The notes beneath the pieces were generated by a model. That model searched no databases, was not told where the DNA came from, and saw nothing but the letters and a program-made list of their open reading frames with translations. From contig NZ_VWMY01000018.1 of NCBI RefSeq assembly GCF_008905045.1, forward strand, positions 62,001 to 126,000: a stretch of DNA of 64,000 bases, in the 5' to 3' direction. The translations under genes were made by a program, and so were the position numbers. The DNA is from Streptomyces albicerus. Its GTDB lineage: Bacteria > Actinomycetota > Actinomycetes > Streptomycetales > Streptomycetaceae. Every line of letters begins with the position of its first letter. Position 1 is the first letter of the stretch. Shown here in pieces: positions 42,627 through 53,033 of this stretch.

Positions 42627-43055
42627 TCAGCTTTCCCGGCCGGTTTGGACGGCTCGCAGTGCCGCGTACTGCACCAGGGCGAATCCCGCCACGGTCAGCG
42701 CCTGCAGCGGTACCCACACCGCACCCGCGGTGCTCGGCGACAGCCACACGGCGAGCGCCACGAAACTCAGGGCCGCCCAGGCGAGGTTGATCTCGATCAC
42801 CGCCCGCACCGGGAGGACCGGCGGCTGCCGGCGCGAGGCCAGCCAGCCGACACCGGCCGCGTACACCGTGAGCAGCAGGCCGAGTTCGAGCAGCAGCCCC
42901 GAGCCGACGCCGAGCAGCCGCCCCAGCGGGCCGGACACGGCGAGGTAGGCGATGCCGTTCGCACCGGTCACCGCCGCGTCGAGCGCCAGAAAGCGACGCA
43001 GCATGGTCTGCGGCTCGGACGTACGGGCCAGGGCGGCGAGTTGGGTTGCGGACAT
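42627..43055 (-). CDS. Small four-helix membrane protein, unknown function
   Basis: The 142-residue hydrophobic protein has about four membrane segments: FLALDAAVTGANGIAYLAV (22-40), LLLELGLLLTVYAAGVGWLA (54-73), INLAWAALSFVALAVWL (89-105), and VPLQALTVAGFALVQYAALR (114-133). I recognise no family with confidence; such proteins are common as unnamed actinobacterial integral membrane proteins. It is convergent with the MmyB-like regulator gene. Confidence 0.82.
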   Translation of the reverse strand: MSATQLAALARTSEPQTMLRRFLALDAAVTGANGIAYLAVSGPLGRLLGVGSGLLLELGLLLTVYAAGVGWLASRRQPPVLPVRAVIEINLAWAALSFVALAVWLSPSTAGAVWVPLQALTVAGFALVQYAALRAVQTGRES

Positions 43056-43279
43056 GGCGGATCACCCTCCGTCGAGGTCGGTTCTGGGCCGGTTCCGGCC
43101 AGTGGGACCCGGTTCCCGGACCGGAGTGCGCCGGCCCGGGAACCGGTACACCCACCATGCAGTGCGCCGCGGGTGACGGTCGATTACCACAGAGGTAATG
43201 AGGGCACCCCGGATCAGGTGAGGGTTTCACCGGAACATGGCACACTTCTCGCCATGCTCGGCGCGTGGGGAGGCGTGGC

Positions 43280-44143
43280 GTGAGTGAAAGGCGTCCTGCG
43301 CCGACCGTGGGGCAGGTGGTACTGGGAAAACGGCTCCAGGAACTGCGCGAGGCCTCCGGCCTGAAACGGGACGAGGCCGCGCGGATCCTGCGTGTCGCGC
43401 CGGCGACCATCCGCCGGATGGAGATGGCCGAGGTCTCGCTGAAGATCCCGTACGTCCAGGTGCTCCTGTCGACGTACGGCGTGCCCGACGACGAGATCGC
43501 GGCGTTCGTCCGGCTGGCCGAGGAGGCGAACCAGCCCGGCTGGTGGCAGCGCTTCCACGATGTCCTGCCGGACTGGTTCAGCCTGTATGTGAGCCTGGAG
43601 GGCGCGGCCTCGATCATCCGCTCGTACGAACCGCACTTCGTGCCAGGACTCCTACAGACCGAGGCCTACGCCCGCGCGGTCCTTGAGGCGGGCACGGTCG
43701 GGCAGACGGGGCCCGAGGAGATCGAACGCCATGTGTCGCTGCGGATGGCCCGACAGAAGCTGCTGACCCGAGAGCGTCCGCCCCACCTGTGGGTGATCAT
43801 GGAGGAAACGGTCCTGCAGCGGCCGGTCAGTATCCGCTCCGAGGTGATGGCGGAGCAGCTGGACCATCTGCTGGAGGCCGTCGAGAACGACCACATCACG
43901 TTGCAGATCGCCGAGTTCGCGTCCGGACCGCACCCGGGGACGTACGCGCCCTTCGTGCTGTTCCGCTTCGCGGAGCCCGAGCTGCCGGACATGGTCTACA
44001 CCGAGTATCTGACCGGGGCGCTGTATCTGGACTCCCGCAACGAGGTGGCTGCGCATCTGGAGGTCCTGGACCATATGACGACCGGCGCGGCCACCGCCCG
44101 GCGCACCAAGGAGATGATCCGGGCACGCCGGGGCGACTTCTGA
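43280..44143 (+). CDS. XRE-family regulator with DUF5753 (Scr1-like) domain
   Basis: The 287-residue protein has an N-terminal HTH (LGKRLQELREASGLKRDEAA, then RILRVAPATIRRMEM) and the DUF5753 domain from about 95 (AASIIRSYEPHFVPGLLQTE). GTG 43280 has GGGGAGG upstream; GTG 43265 in the same frame is less well placed. In Streptomyces this family usually has a DUF397 partner immediately downstream. None is present here: the next 200 bp hold only repeats and then the opposite-strand dnaK. Confidence 0.9.
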   Translation: MSERRPAPTVGQVVLGKRLQELREASGLKRDEAARILRVAPATIRRMEMAEVSLKIPYVQVLLSTYGVPDDEIAAFVRLAEEANQPGWWQRFHDVLPDWFSLYVSLEGAASIIRSYEPHFVPGLLQTEAYARAVLEAGTVGQTGPEEIERHVSLRMARQKLLTRERPPHLWVIMEETVLQRPVSIRSEVMAEQLDHLLEAVENDHITLQIAEFASGPHPGTYAPFVLFRFAEPELPDMVYTEYLTGALYLDSRNEVAAHLEVLDHMTTGAATARRTKEMIRARRGDF

Positions 44144-44198
44144 CGGGCCGCTCCGCGGGGAGCAGGCCGCTCCGCGGGGAGCGGGGATCCGGTTGTTT

Positions 44199-44325
44199 GT
44201 CGGGTGACGGTCGTCGTGGGCTGGTCGCGCAGTTCCCCGCGCCCCTAGGGGGTGGGGCCTGCTGTTGTGTGTCGGCTGACCGTCGTTGTGGGCTGGTCGC
44301 GCAGTTCCTCGCGCCCCTGGGGGCT
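44199..44325 (-). repeat. Interspersed palindromic repeat, copies 5 and 6 in tandem
   Basis: Two copies (44199-44253 and 44271-44325) are 72 bp apart. Both carry GTCGGSTGACSGTCGTYGTG, then GGCTGGTCGCGCAGTTCC and the CGCGCCCCT stem. A third partial copy of the end (CTCGCGCTCCTGGGGGCTCA) follows. Just before, GCCGCTCCGCGGGGAGC occurs twice. The block separates the convergent XRE and dnaK genes. Confidence 0.85.
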
Positions 44326-44348
44326 CAGGTCCTCGCGCTCCTGGGGGC

Positions 44349-46250
<1,902 letters not shown>

Positions 46251-46285
46251 GTCCGTCCCCTTCCGCCCGGGCTTTCCCGTCTACC

Positions 46286-46315
46286 ATCACAAAACTTGAG
46301 TGCCTTATTGTCAAC
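46286..46315 (-). promoter_or_regulatory. dnaK paralogue promoter with HAIR-like element
   Basis: On the minus strand TTGACA (46314-46309), 17 bp, then TGTGAT (46291-46286) form a consensus-like vegetative promoter about 36 bp before the start codon. Within the spacer ACTCAAG (46301-46295) is one perfect half of the HspR HAIR site (CTTGAGT-N7-ACTCAAG). The other half, GTTGACA, keeps 4 of 7 bases. HspR control is plausible but not proven. Confidence 0.65.
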
Positions 46316-46341
46316 CCTTCGGGTCGGCCACTGGAAACACT

Positions 46342-46372
46342 GATGCCGCACCCCTTACAAGGGCGCGGCATC
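46342..46372. terminator. Hairpin after the OsmC gene
   Basis: GATGCCGC (46342-46349) and GCGGCATC (46365-46372) form a perfect stem extended by CCCTT/AAGGG inside. It lies 28 bp beyond the OsmC stop and separates it from the dnaK promoter. Confidence 0.75.
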
Positions 46373-46400
46373 GGTGGGCGGGTCTGGTGTAAGGCGAGTG

Positions 46401-46829
46401 TCAGGCGAGCTTCGCCGAGAGTGTGATCGTCGTGCCGGTCAGCGCCTGGCTGACCGGGCAGTTGACCTTGGCGTCCTCGGCCGCGGCGAGGAAGGCCTCC
46501 TCGTCCATGCCGGGCACGGTGCCCTCGACGGTGAGGTGGATGCCGGTGATGCCCTCGCCGGGCTGGAAGGTCACGTCGGCCGAGGTGGTCAGCTTCGTCG
46601 GCGGGGTGCCGGCCTTGTCGAGGATGTTCGAGAAGGCCATCGAGAAGCAACTGGAGTGGGCGGCGGCGATCAGCTCCTCCGGGCTGGTCTTGCCGTTCGC
46701 GTCCTCGGCCCGCGACGCCCACGTCACCGGCTGCTCAGCGATGCTGCCGGAGGAGTCGAACGTGACGACGCCGTTGCCCTTGAACAGATTGCCTTCCCAC
46801 ACGGTGTGTGCGGAGCGCGTGGTAGCCAC
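46401..46829 (-). CDS. OsmC-family peroxiredoxin
   Basis: The 142-residue protein has the peroxidatic Cys61 in AAHSSCFSMAFS and resolving Cys124 in KVNCPVSQAL, both conserved in OsmC/Ohr. Length and the GKTSPEELIAAAHSSCF motif fit OsmC proper, which reduces organic hydroperoxides in the cytoplasm. It is monocistronic, with its own terminator. It lies next to the chaperone gene on the same strand, which fits a stress-related neighbourhood. Confidence 0.93.
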   Translation of the reverse strand: MATTRSAHTVWEGNLFKGNGVVTFDSSGSIAEQPVTWASRAEDANGKTSPEELIAAAHSSCFSMAFSNILDKAGTPPTKLTTSADVTFQPGEGITGIHLTVEGTVPGMDEEAFLAAAEDAKVNCPVSQALTGTTITLSAKLA

Positions 46830-46997
46830 GGTGAATCCTTTCGGGTGTGGTCCCGTTGCCGGGATTCCGTAGCCCCCATCCGATCACACCTTGGCCCCCG
46901 TGCACCCACCGGCCGGGCGGCAACCGACTGAACCGGGCCTGAAGAGTCCCCTGTCGAGGGGCCGGGCAAGGCCCTGCAGTCCACCGCGGTCTCCTTC

Positions 46998-48812
46998 TCA
47001 GCGCACGCGGAAGACCGGCCCACGGGCGGTGAACGGCAGTGAAGAGCCCTGCGGGATGAGGTACGCGTGCTCGCGCCGGACCCGCAGGACGTCGCAGTAG
47101 CCGTCCGTGATCACCAGGATCGGCGCGCCCGGCGGGAAGTCCTTCGCGCGGTGCAGGAGGTCGATGCCGGGCTGCAGGACCGTCCCGCCGCGCCCGTGCA
47201 CCCGTACGCGTCCGGCGATGTCCGTGACCGGCAGGAAGCCCGCGTCGTGCGGGGCGGCGTCGCAGAAGACGACGCGCGCGGCCGGTACGTCGCGGGCCTC
47301 GGCGTACGAGGCGATGGCGCCCAGTGCCTTGCCGAGCAGCGTGCGGTCCATGGAACCGGAGGTGTCCAGGACGACGCCGAAGGTGCAGCGGGCGATCTCC
47401 TCGGGCGGGAAGTAGCGGCCGGCGCGCGGGATGTCCGGGGTGGCGGCCTGGCGGCGGGCGGGGCGCGCGTAGGTCCGTACCGGCTCGGGGCGGGGGACGA
47501 ACTCGTCGAACCAGCGGGCGAGCTGGGCGTCCCAGGGCAGGGGCGGGTGGCTGAGCGTGCGGATCTCCTCGACGAGCCCGCCGGGCAGATATCCGCGGTC
47601 CTGCTGCTGGTGCAGGTCGAGACCGTGGCTCAGGCCGCGGCGGTAGAACTCGTCGAGGTCCACGTAGTCGCGGGGCGAGCCGAGGGGGCCTCCGAGGATG
47701 TCGCCCACGCCCTTGCCGCGCAGGGTGGCGAGCCGGCGCCCCCGGCGCAGACCGGTGGCGAGCCGGTCGTAGACCTCCTCGGCGGAGAGGTCCTTCAACT
47801 CCGAGTCGTACAGCAGCCCTTCGGGCATCGTGCCGACCTGCATCTCGACCAGCCAGGCGTTGATGACGTAGTCGCAGGCGACATTGAAGAGGTACCGGTC
47901 GCGGCCGCCGCAGCGGTCGCCGTGGCGCAGCGCGGCGTGCAGCATCTCGTGGGCGAGGACGAACCGCCACTCCTCGTCGTCGAGCTGCCGCAGCGGGTTG
48001 ACGTAGATCTCGGCCGCCTCCGCGTCGACCGCGGCGACGGAAATGCCGTGGGCGCGGGCGAGTTCGGCGTCCGCCACGAGCTTGATGCCCGCCGCGATGC
48101 CGCCGAGGAGGGGGTAGGAGGACACGAACCAGCTCAGGGCTCGCTCCCAGGGCTGCAGCCGGGTGGGGCCGCCGCGCATCGAGTCGCGGCGGCCGCCCGC
48201 CATGTCCATCGCGGCGGCCACGGTGCGCGTCAGCGCGTGCGCGAACGCGAGCTGCCAGTCCGGCGTTTGGCCGCCGAGCCAGCTGTCCCACGGCACGAGC
48301 ACCTGGTCGGGCTCGCCGCCCGCCGTACCGCAGCGCTCGTACACGGCCGGGATGCCGTCGCGGCGCCAGCGCCCGGCGAGCTTCTCCTCGTCGCCGTCGG
48401 GGTACGACATCGGCAGGTCCGCGGGGGTGAGGCCGACCGGGAACCCGAGCAGGAAGCGGTTGACGACGACGCAGCGGGCGGCGAGGTCGAAGCGGTCGGG
48501 CTGCTCGCGCGCGCCCGTCTTCGCCGGGACGTGGCCGAAGCCGAGGTGGAGGGCGCCGTGCGCGACCGCCCAGGCCCACTCGACGGGCTCGGCCAGCCGC
48601 TTGGGGTGGCAGTGCAGCACGCCGTCGGAGTCGACGCGGACAAGCCCGTCGTCCGGCGCCGCCTCGCAGTCCTCCTGGCGGCAGGTGCTGAACCCGATGG
48701 CGGCCAGCGCGCGGTTGGCCCGCACCAGGCGCATCCCCTCGGCGAACGCCTCCGCGGCCAGGTCCTTCTTCTTGGGCTTCTTGGGTTGTTCCTGCTTGCG
48801 AGCGCGGCTCAT
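46998..48812 (-). CDS. vWA and metallopeptidase-like protein (DUF2201 type), MoxR partner
   Basis: The 604-residue protein has a Lys-rich start. Residues about 20-320 form a putative metallopeptidase-like domain with HEMLHAALRH (His288, Glu289, His292, His297). A C-terminal vWA domain begins near 478 with the MIDAS motif DTSGSM. This arrangement (DUF2201 N- and C-terminal parts) is usually paired with a MoxR-type AAA+ ATPase, as here. Such pairs are thought to work as chaperone-like remodelling or metal-insertion systems. The start ATG overlaps the stop of the tiny ORF upstream (ATGA). Confidence 0.9.
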   Translation of the reverse strand: MSRARKQEQPKKPKKKDLAAEAFAEGMRLVRANRALAAIGFSTCRQEDCEAAPDDGLVRVDSDGVLHCHPKRLAEPVEWAWAVAHGALHLGFGHVPAKTGAREQPDRFDLAARCVVVNRFLLGFPVGLTPADLPMSYPDGDEEKLAGRWRRDGIPAVYERCGTAGGEPDQVLVPWDSWLGGQTPDWQLAFAHALTRTVAAAMDMAGGRRDSMRGGPTRLQPWERALSWFVSSYPLLGGIAAGIKLVADAELARAHGISVAAVDAEAAEIYVNPLRQLDDEEWRFVLAHEMLHAALRHGDRCGGRDRYLFNVACDYVINAWLVEMQVGTMPEGLLYDSELKDLSAEEVYDRLATGLRRGRRLATLRGKGVGDILGGPLGSPRDYVDLDEFYRRGLSHGLDLHQQQDRGYLPGGLVEEIRTLSHPPLPWDAQLARWFDEFVPRPEPVRTYARPARRQAATPDIPRAGRYFPPEEIARCTFGVVLDTSGSMDRTLLGKALGAIASYAEARDVPAARVVFCDAAPHDAGFLPVTDIAGRVRVHGRGGTVLQPGIDLLHRAKDFPPGAPILVITDGYCDVLRVRREHAYLIPQGSSLPFTARGPVFRVR

Positions 48813-48949
48813 CGCGCGGCCCCTTCCCGGTCGGCGGACGGAGCGGACGCTGTCGCGTGAGGACGGAGCGGAGGTCGTGACGGGCCGCCCGGACGCGCCG
48901 GCGCCGCCGGGCCCGGACCGGCGGCCGTCTGCTCGCGCGGAGCGCTCAC
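48809..48949 (-). CDS. Possible 46-residue coupled peptide between MoxR and vWA genes
   Basis: A GTG at 48949 overlaps the MoxR stop (GTGA). The frame runs 46 codons and ends in a TGA that overlaps the vWA start (ATGA). It would encode VSAPREQTAAGPGPAAPARP and a further Pro/Arg/Ala-rich tail with no recognisable domain. The exact overlaps at both ends suggest it at least carries ribosomes from one gene to the next. Whether the peptide itself matters is unknown. Confidence 0.4.
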   Translation of the reverse strand: MSAPREQTAAGPGPAAPARPGGPSRPPLRPHATASAPSADREGAAR

Positions 48950-50007
48950 CGCCGCGCCTCCACCAGCCGCGGCATGTCGCGGGCCGCCTCCACCAGGAAC
49001 CAGGCGGGCAGTACGGGGTTGCCGTCCTCGTCCGAGGCGATGACGCTCTGGGCCACCTCGACGGAGATCTCGGCGAGCTGGACGAGCAGCGACTTGGCCC
49101 GGTAGGCGGTCTCGCGGCCGTTCGCCGAGGCGTGTTCCTTGCTGGCGGGGAGTTCCTTGATGAGACGGCCGCGGAAGGACTCGGCGAGGTAGTACAGGAG
49201 GTCCCGGTCCTCGGTGCGGTTCGGCCAGCGGGCCTCGCCCTTGATGATGGCCTCGATCCCGAACCGGCTGCGGACGATCTTGACGTAGCCGCAGAAGGCG
49301 ACCGCGTGCGCGGGCGTCAGCGTGCCGTGCGCGACGATCTTCAGCGTCGGCTCGTCGAGCGTCGGGCCGAAGGAGTGCAGCGCGTCGGAGAGCATGTGCC
49401 AGGAACGGGGCGTGGAGAAGGGCTCCTCGGTCTTCGGCGGCTTGGACCACAGATGGTCGGGCCGGTCGGTGAGGTGGTCGAGCACCCACGGGTGGATGTC
49501 GTTCGTCGCGGCCCACACCAGCCAGTCCTTCGCGGACGCCTCCAGGTGCACATGCGTAAGACGGTTGACCAGTGCCGACGCGATCGGCCGCGCCAGCGCG
49601 TTGTCCGTCGCGCGGTTGCCCGCGCCGATCACGATCGAGCCCGCGGGCAGCTCGTAGTTGCCGATGCGGCGGTCGAGGATCAGCGAGTAGAAGGCCTTCT
49701 GGACGTCCGGTGTCGCCGCGTTCAGCTCATCCAGGAACAGGCAGTACGGCTCGTCGCGGGCGATCGCCTCGGGCGGGCAGAAGACCGAGCGTCCGTCGCG
49801 GATCTGGGGTACGCCGATCAGGTCCTCCGGCGCCAGCTGCGTACCCAGCAGGCTCACACACTCCAGCCCCAGGGACTCGGCGAACTCCCTGACCAGGGAG
49901 GACTTTCCGATGCCGGGAGCGCCCCAGATGAAGACCGGCCGCACGGTCGCGAGGCCGAGCAGCAGCTCCGGGATTCGGGCGGGAGTGACGGTGACAGCTG
50001 CCTGCAC
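48946..50007 (-). CDS. MoxR-type AAA+ ATPase
   Basis: The 353-residue AAA+ protein has Walker A GAPGIGKS at residues 29-36, Walker B CLFLDELNAA near 94, and sensor 1 GAGNRATDN near 125. GTG 50007 is chosen because AAGGAG lies 8 bp upstream and the P-loop then sits at the usual distance; the longer frame is non-coding. MoxR ATPases act with vWA partners, here encoded just downstream. The role in this organism is not known. Confidence 0.92.
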   Translation of the reverse strand: MQAAVTVTPARIPELLLGLATVRPVFIWGAPGIGKSSLVREFAESLGLECVSLLGTQLAPEDLIGVPQIRDGRSVFCPPEAIARDEPYCLFLDELNAATPDVQKAFYSLILDRRIGNYELPAGSIVIGAGNRATDNALARPIASALVNRLTHVHLEASAKDWLVWAATNDIHPWVLDHLTDRPDHLWSKPPKTEEPFSTPRSWHMLSDALHSFGPTLDEPTLKIVAHGTLTPAHAVAFCGYVKIVRSRFGIEAIIKGEARWPNRTEDRDLLYYLAESFRGRLIKELPASKEHASANGRETAYRAKSLLVQLAEISVEVAQSVIASDEDGNPVLPAWFLVEAARDMPRLVEARR

Positions 50008-50190
50008 GCAGCAACTCCTTGCGAGGTGTTCGAGTGGAGCGCGCTGGTGCGCGATGTCCGATACGAACAGTGTGGGCGGTTCGCTTGTCTTACCGCAGCC
50101 CATTTTCGGGGCGCGGCGCGCTCCCCGTACTACCCGAGCCACCCACCGTTCATGGGGGTACGAAGGGGCGGTCCGCCACCGTTCCTGCGT

Positions 50191-52272
50191 TCAGGCCGCA
50201 CGCCGGTCGGGGCGTGCCTCGACGGGTACCTGCGGGCCGTTGCACTCGCGCAGCCAGCGCCGCAGTACGCGGTGCACGCGCTCCGCGCCGGCCAGTTCCG
50301 CCCCTTCCTCGACGGGCGCGGACAGCGCGAGCGGCGACATCAGGAAGGGCCGCCCCTGCTCCCCGCCCAGGCCGCCGTGGGAGCCGATCTGCTCCTCGAA
50401 CGCGAGGACTTCGCCCTCCTCGGGGTCGTACCAGGAGTTGACCATGATGTCCGCGGCGTGCGGGAAGGCGTGCGTGCGGCGTACGGCGTCGGCGGCGCCC
50501 GGGCCGAAGTCGGCGAGCGGGCCGGGGTTCTCGTCCAGCTTGTCCAGGGGGATCTCGGCGCCGTGCGCGCCGAGCACGACGCCGCCGTGCTCCTCGCTGC
50601 GCACGAGCACGAAGCCGACGCCGGGGTGGTTGGCGAGCGTGGTCAGCAGGGCCGGATGCCGGGCGTCGATCTCCTCGCGGCTCATCCGGTGCGGTACGTC
50701 CGGGAAGGACACCAGGCCGAGGTTGCCCGAGGCCAGCACGAGCGGTTCCGAGCGGCGCCGGGACGGGCGGTACTGTTCGCCGCCCTCCTCGACAGGCCTG
50801 CGCAGCGCCGCCCGCACGGCCGCCCGGGCCTCGGCGCCGCTGTGCGTGCGCTGCGCCTTGCGGGGCACGGGAAGCCCGCAGCCGGCCCGTACGAGCTCGC
50901 CGAGGCCGAGTCCGTAGCGGGTGCGGAAGGTCTCGCCGGGGCTCTGGCCGTGGTCGGACAGCAGCACGATGCGGTAGGCCCGCGGGGCGTGCTCGGCGAC
51001 CTGCGCGATCAGGGCCAGCGAGCGGTCCAGGCGCTGCAGGACCTTCTCCGCGTCGCGGCTGCGCGGGCCCGAGTGGTGCGCCACCTCGTCGTACGCCACG
51101 AGGTCCGCGTAGACCGCGGCGCGCCCGGCGAGCATGTCCCCGATCACCGCGGCGACGACGACGTCCCGCTCGACGACGGTCGCGAAGGCACGGATGAACG
51201 GGTAGAGGCCGCCGCGGCTGACGCGGGGGCGGCGCTTCTTGAGGCGGGCCCGGGTGGACTCGCTGATCTCACGGCCGACTTCGGCGACGAAGGACAGGGC
51301 GGTGCGGACGGCGTTGGCGGGGTCGGAGAAGTACGCGAAGTAGCCGGCCCGCGAGCGGTTGCCCTTGCCTCTTCTGGCGGCCACGGAGAGGACCAGGGCG
51401 AGCTGGTCGGCGCCGCCGCTGAAGAGGTTGCCGCGGCTGGCGCCGTCCACGGTGAGCAGGCCGCCGTCACCGGTGCGCTCGATGGCCCGGCGCTGGAGTT
51501 CGGCGGCGCTGGTCGGGCGGTTGCAGACCATGACCACCCGGGTTTCCTTCTCGTACCACCGGAAGGCGGGGATGTCGTGGTTGGACCCGTGCAGGATGCC
51601 CAGCTGGCTGGCGCCGGTCTGGCTGGACCAGTCGGTGCGCCAGGGGGTGAGCCGGTGAGTGGTGCGTGCCCCCTGGCCCTCGCCCAGCCAGGTGGCGACG
51701 GTGGGCATCAGGCCGCGTCCGACCGCGTCCACGAGTACGTCATGGCCCACTCCGTCGAGCTGGAGGAAGACCGCGCCGGGCGTCGACGGACCCACGCCCC
51801 GCGGTACCTCGGCCCGGCGGCGGTCGGACAGGCGGTACAGCCTTCTTCGGTACGCGTCGTCGTCCCGTACGGCGAGGGCTCCGCCGGTGGCCGAGGCGAC
51901 GGCCGACATCACCGCGGCGACCACCACCGCCGTCTCCGGGGCGGCCTCGCTCTCTCCCGACGGGATGATGCGCAGGGCCAGGAGCAGGAGCGAGCCGTTG
52001 AGGAAGAAGACGAGCAGAGCGAGAACGAGGGCGGGCACGAGGAGCAGCGCCCGGACGAGAAGGGGCCATACGACGGAGGACAGCACACCGAAGGCTCCGG
52101 CGCCGAGTGCGGCGGTGACGGCGATACGGGTGGCGCTGTCTCCGTCGGCGGACTGGATTCTGAAGTCCGGCAGGATCCCGGCGAGCACCAGCATGGTGAC
52201 CGTGGACACGGCCCACACGGCGATACTCCGCCAGACCGCGCTGACAAGCCTCCGCCATCGCGCTCCGCTCAC
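50191..52272 (-). CDS. Membrane phosphodiesterase: holin-like domain fused to alkaline-phosphatase-fold domain
   Basis: The 693-residue protein has an N-terminal phage_holin_4_2-like membrane part with about four helices (residues 10-125). A type I phosphodiesterase/nucleotide pyrophosphatase domain spans about 165-690: AVFLQLDGVGHDVLVDAV holds the first metal Asp, AYDEVAHHSGP the His/Asp pair, and LLSDHGQSPGETF the Asp-His. The catalytic domain should lie outside or at the membrane surface, depending on the helix number. The substrate is unknown. GTG 52272 is set where the membrane segment begins. Confidence 0.85.
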   Translation of the reverse strand: MSGARWRRLVSAVWRSIAVWAVSTVTMLVLAGILPDFRIQSADGDSATRIAVTAALGAGAFGVLSSVVWPLLVRALLLVPALVLALLVFFLNGSLLLLALRIIPSGESEAAPETAVVVAAVMSAVASATGGALAVRDDDAYRRRLYRLSDRRRAEVPRGVGPSTPGAVFLQLDGVGHDVLVDAVGRGLMPTVATWLGEGQGARTTHRLTPWRTDWSSQTGASQLGILHGSNHDIPAFRWYEKETRVVMVCNRPTSAAELQRRAIERTGDGGLLTVDGASRGNLFSGGADQLALVLSVAARRGKGNRSRAGYFAYFSDPANAVRTALSFVAEVGREISESTRARLKKRRPRVSRGGLYPFIRAFATVVERDVVVAAVIGDMLAGRAAVYADLVAYDEVAHHSGPRSRDAEKVLQRLDRSLALIAQVAEHAPRAYRIVLLSDHGQSPGETFRTRYGLGLGELVRAGCGLPVPRKAQRTHSGAEARAAVRAALRRPVEEGGEQYRPSRRRSEPLVLASGNLGLVSFPDVPHRMSREEIDARHPALLTTLANHPGVGFVLVRSEEHGGVVLGAHGAEIPLDKLDENPGPLADFGPGAADAVRRTHAFPHAADIMVNSWYDPEEGEVLAFEEQIGSHGGLGGEQGRPFLMSPLALSAPVEEGAELAGAERVHRVLRRWLRECNGPQVPVEARPDRRAA

Positions 52273-52412
52273 GCCACGCCCACCTTTGCGCTCCGCCCAC
52301 CGCCCTGTCCCACGCCCAACCTTGTCACAACGGGTGAACGTGCCCTTGGGCTGCGCAGCCCGGTGAAGATACGCAGAGCTCGGCGCCACGGGTCCGTTGC
52401 GGCGGGCCGTGC

Positions 52413-52498
52413 CGCGCCCCCGTAAGGGGCGCGGGGAACTGCGCGACCAGCCCCCACCGGCCCGCAGGGAACGATCAGCCCCCACCGGCCCGCAGGCA
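52413..52498 (+). repeat. Interspersed palindromic repeat, copy 7, with 23-bp duplication
   Basis: The core CGCGCCCCCGTAAGGGGCGC is followed by GGGGAACTGCGCGACCAGCC. Then CAGCCCCCACCGGCCCGCAG occurs twice (from 52449 and 52476). The block fills the gap between the phosphodiesterase gene start and the end of the resolvase-like gene. Confidence 0.8.
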
Positions 52499-52523
52499 AA
52501 TCACCAGGCACCCAGCGGAGCGC

Positions 52524-52949
52524 TCAGCGGCCGTCGTAGCCTGCTGTCGGCATCGACAGACGGCGGTGGACGCTGGCCTTCATCTGTGCGTCGTACGCGG
52601 GTTCCGCGTGGCCGACCGTCTCGACCCGGACACCGCGCCGGGCGCACTCGGCGGTGAACTCGTCGACGGAGGCGAGCGCCCGCTCCAGGACCCGGCGGCT
52701 GGGCGCGACGAACAGGTCGACGAGGCCCGCCTCGACGTCCTCCCACAGCGCGCAGTGGTCGGGCCGCAGCCCCCGTACGAGCAGTTCGCGGGTGACCACA
52801 TAGCCCCGCTCGGCCGCCCAGCGCGCGCACATGGCGTGCTGGCTGCGCGAGTCCACCAGGAAGGGGTCCGCCTCCAGCTCCTCCAACGGCGTGAGACTGG
52901 CGATCGTCGTCACGCGAAGCATGCCGGAGGCACGGCGTGTGTCTCCCAT
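52524..52949 (-). CDS. Resolvase-like (serine recombinase N-terminal fold) protein without DNA-binding domain
   Basis: The 141-residue protein follows the serine-recombinase catalytic-domain pattern: FLVDSRSQHAMCARWAAERG, GYVVTRELLVRGLRPDHCAL, WEDVEAGLVDLFVAPSRRVL and ECARRGVRVETVG. It stops after the catalytic-domain equivalent, with no long E-helix or DNA-binding part. The usual Tyr-x-Arg-x-Ser start is not evident, so recombinase activity is doubtful. It is probably a domesticated cytoplasmic protein of unknown role, not part of a mobile element. ATG 52949 is used; longer frames enter the divergent gene. Confidence 0.7.
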   Translation of the reverse strand: MGDTRRASGMLRVTTIASLTPLEELEADPFLVDSRSQHAMCARWAAERGYVVTRELLVRGLRPDHCALWEDVEAGLVDLFVAPSRRVLERALASVDEFTAECARRGVRVETVGHAEPAYDAQMKASVHRRLSMPTAGYDGR

Positions 52950-53033
52950 GGCGTCCCCCTCACCTCCGGGTTTCGTCGCCGACCCTACTCCTGCCCGTAG
53001 GCTCGGGGGGAGTCGCGCGAAGGGGGCAAAGGA

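Noticed and set aside
48163..52425. 1420-codon plus-strand open frame
   Set aside because: It runs antisense to the vWA, MoxR and phosphodiesterase genes and has shadow-type composition with no domains.
52524..52949. Resolvase-like gene as evidence of a transposon or integrative element
   Set aside because: No DNA-binding domain, no terminal repeats, no attachment site and no cargo genes around it.
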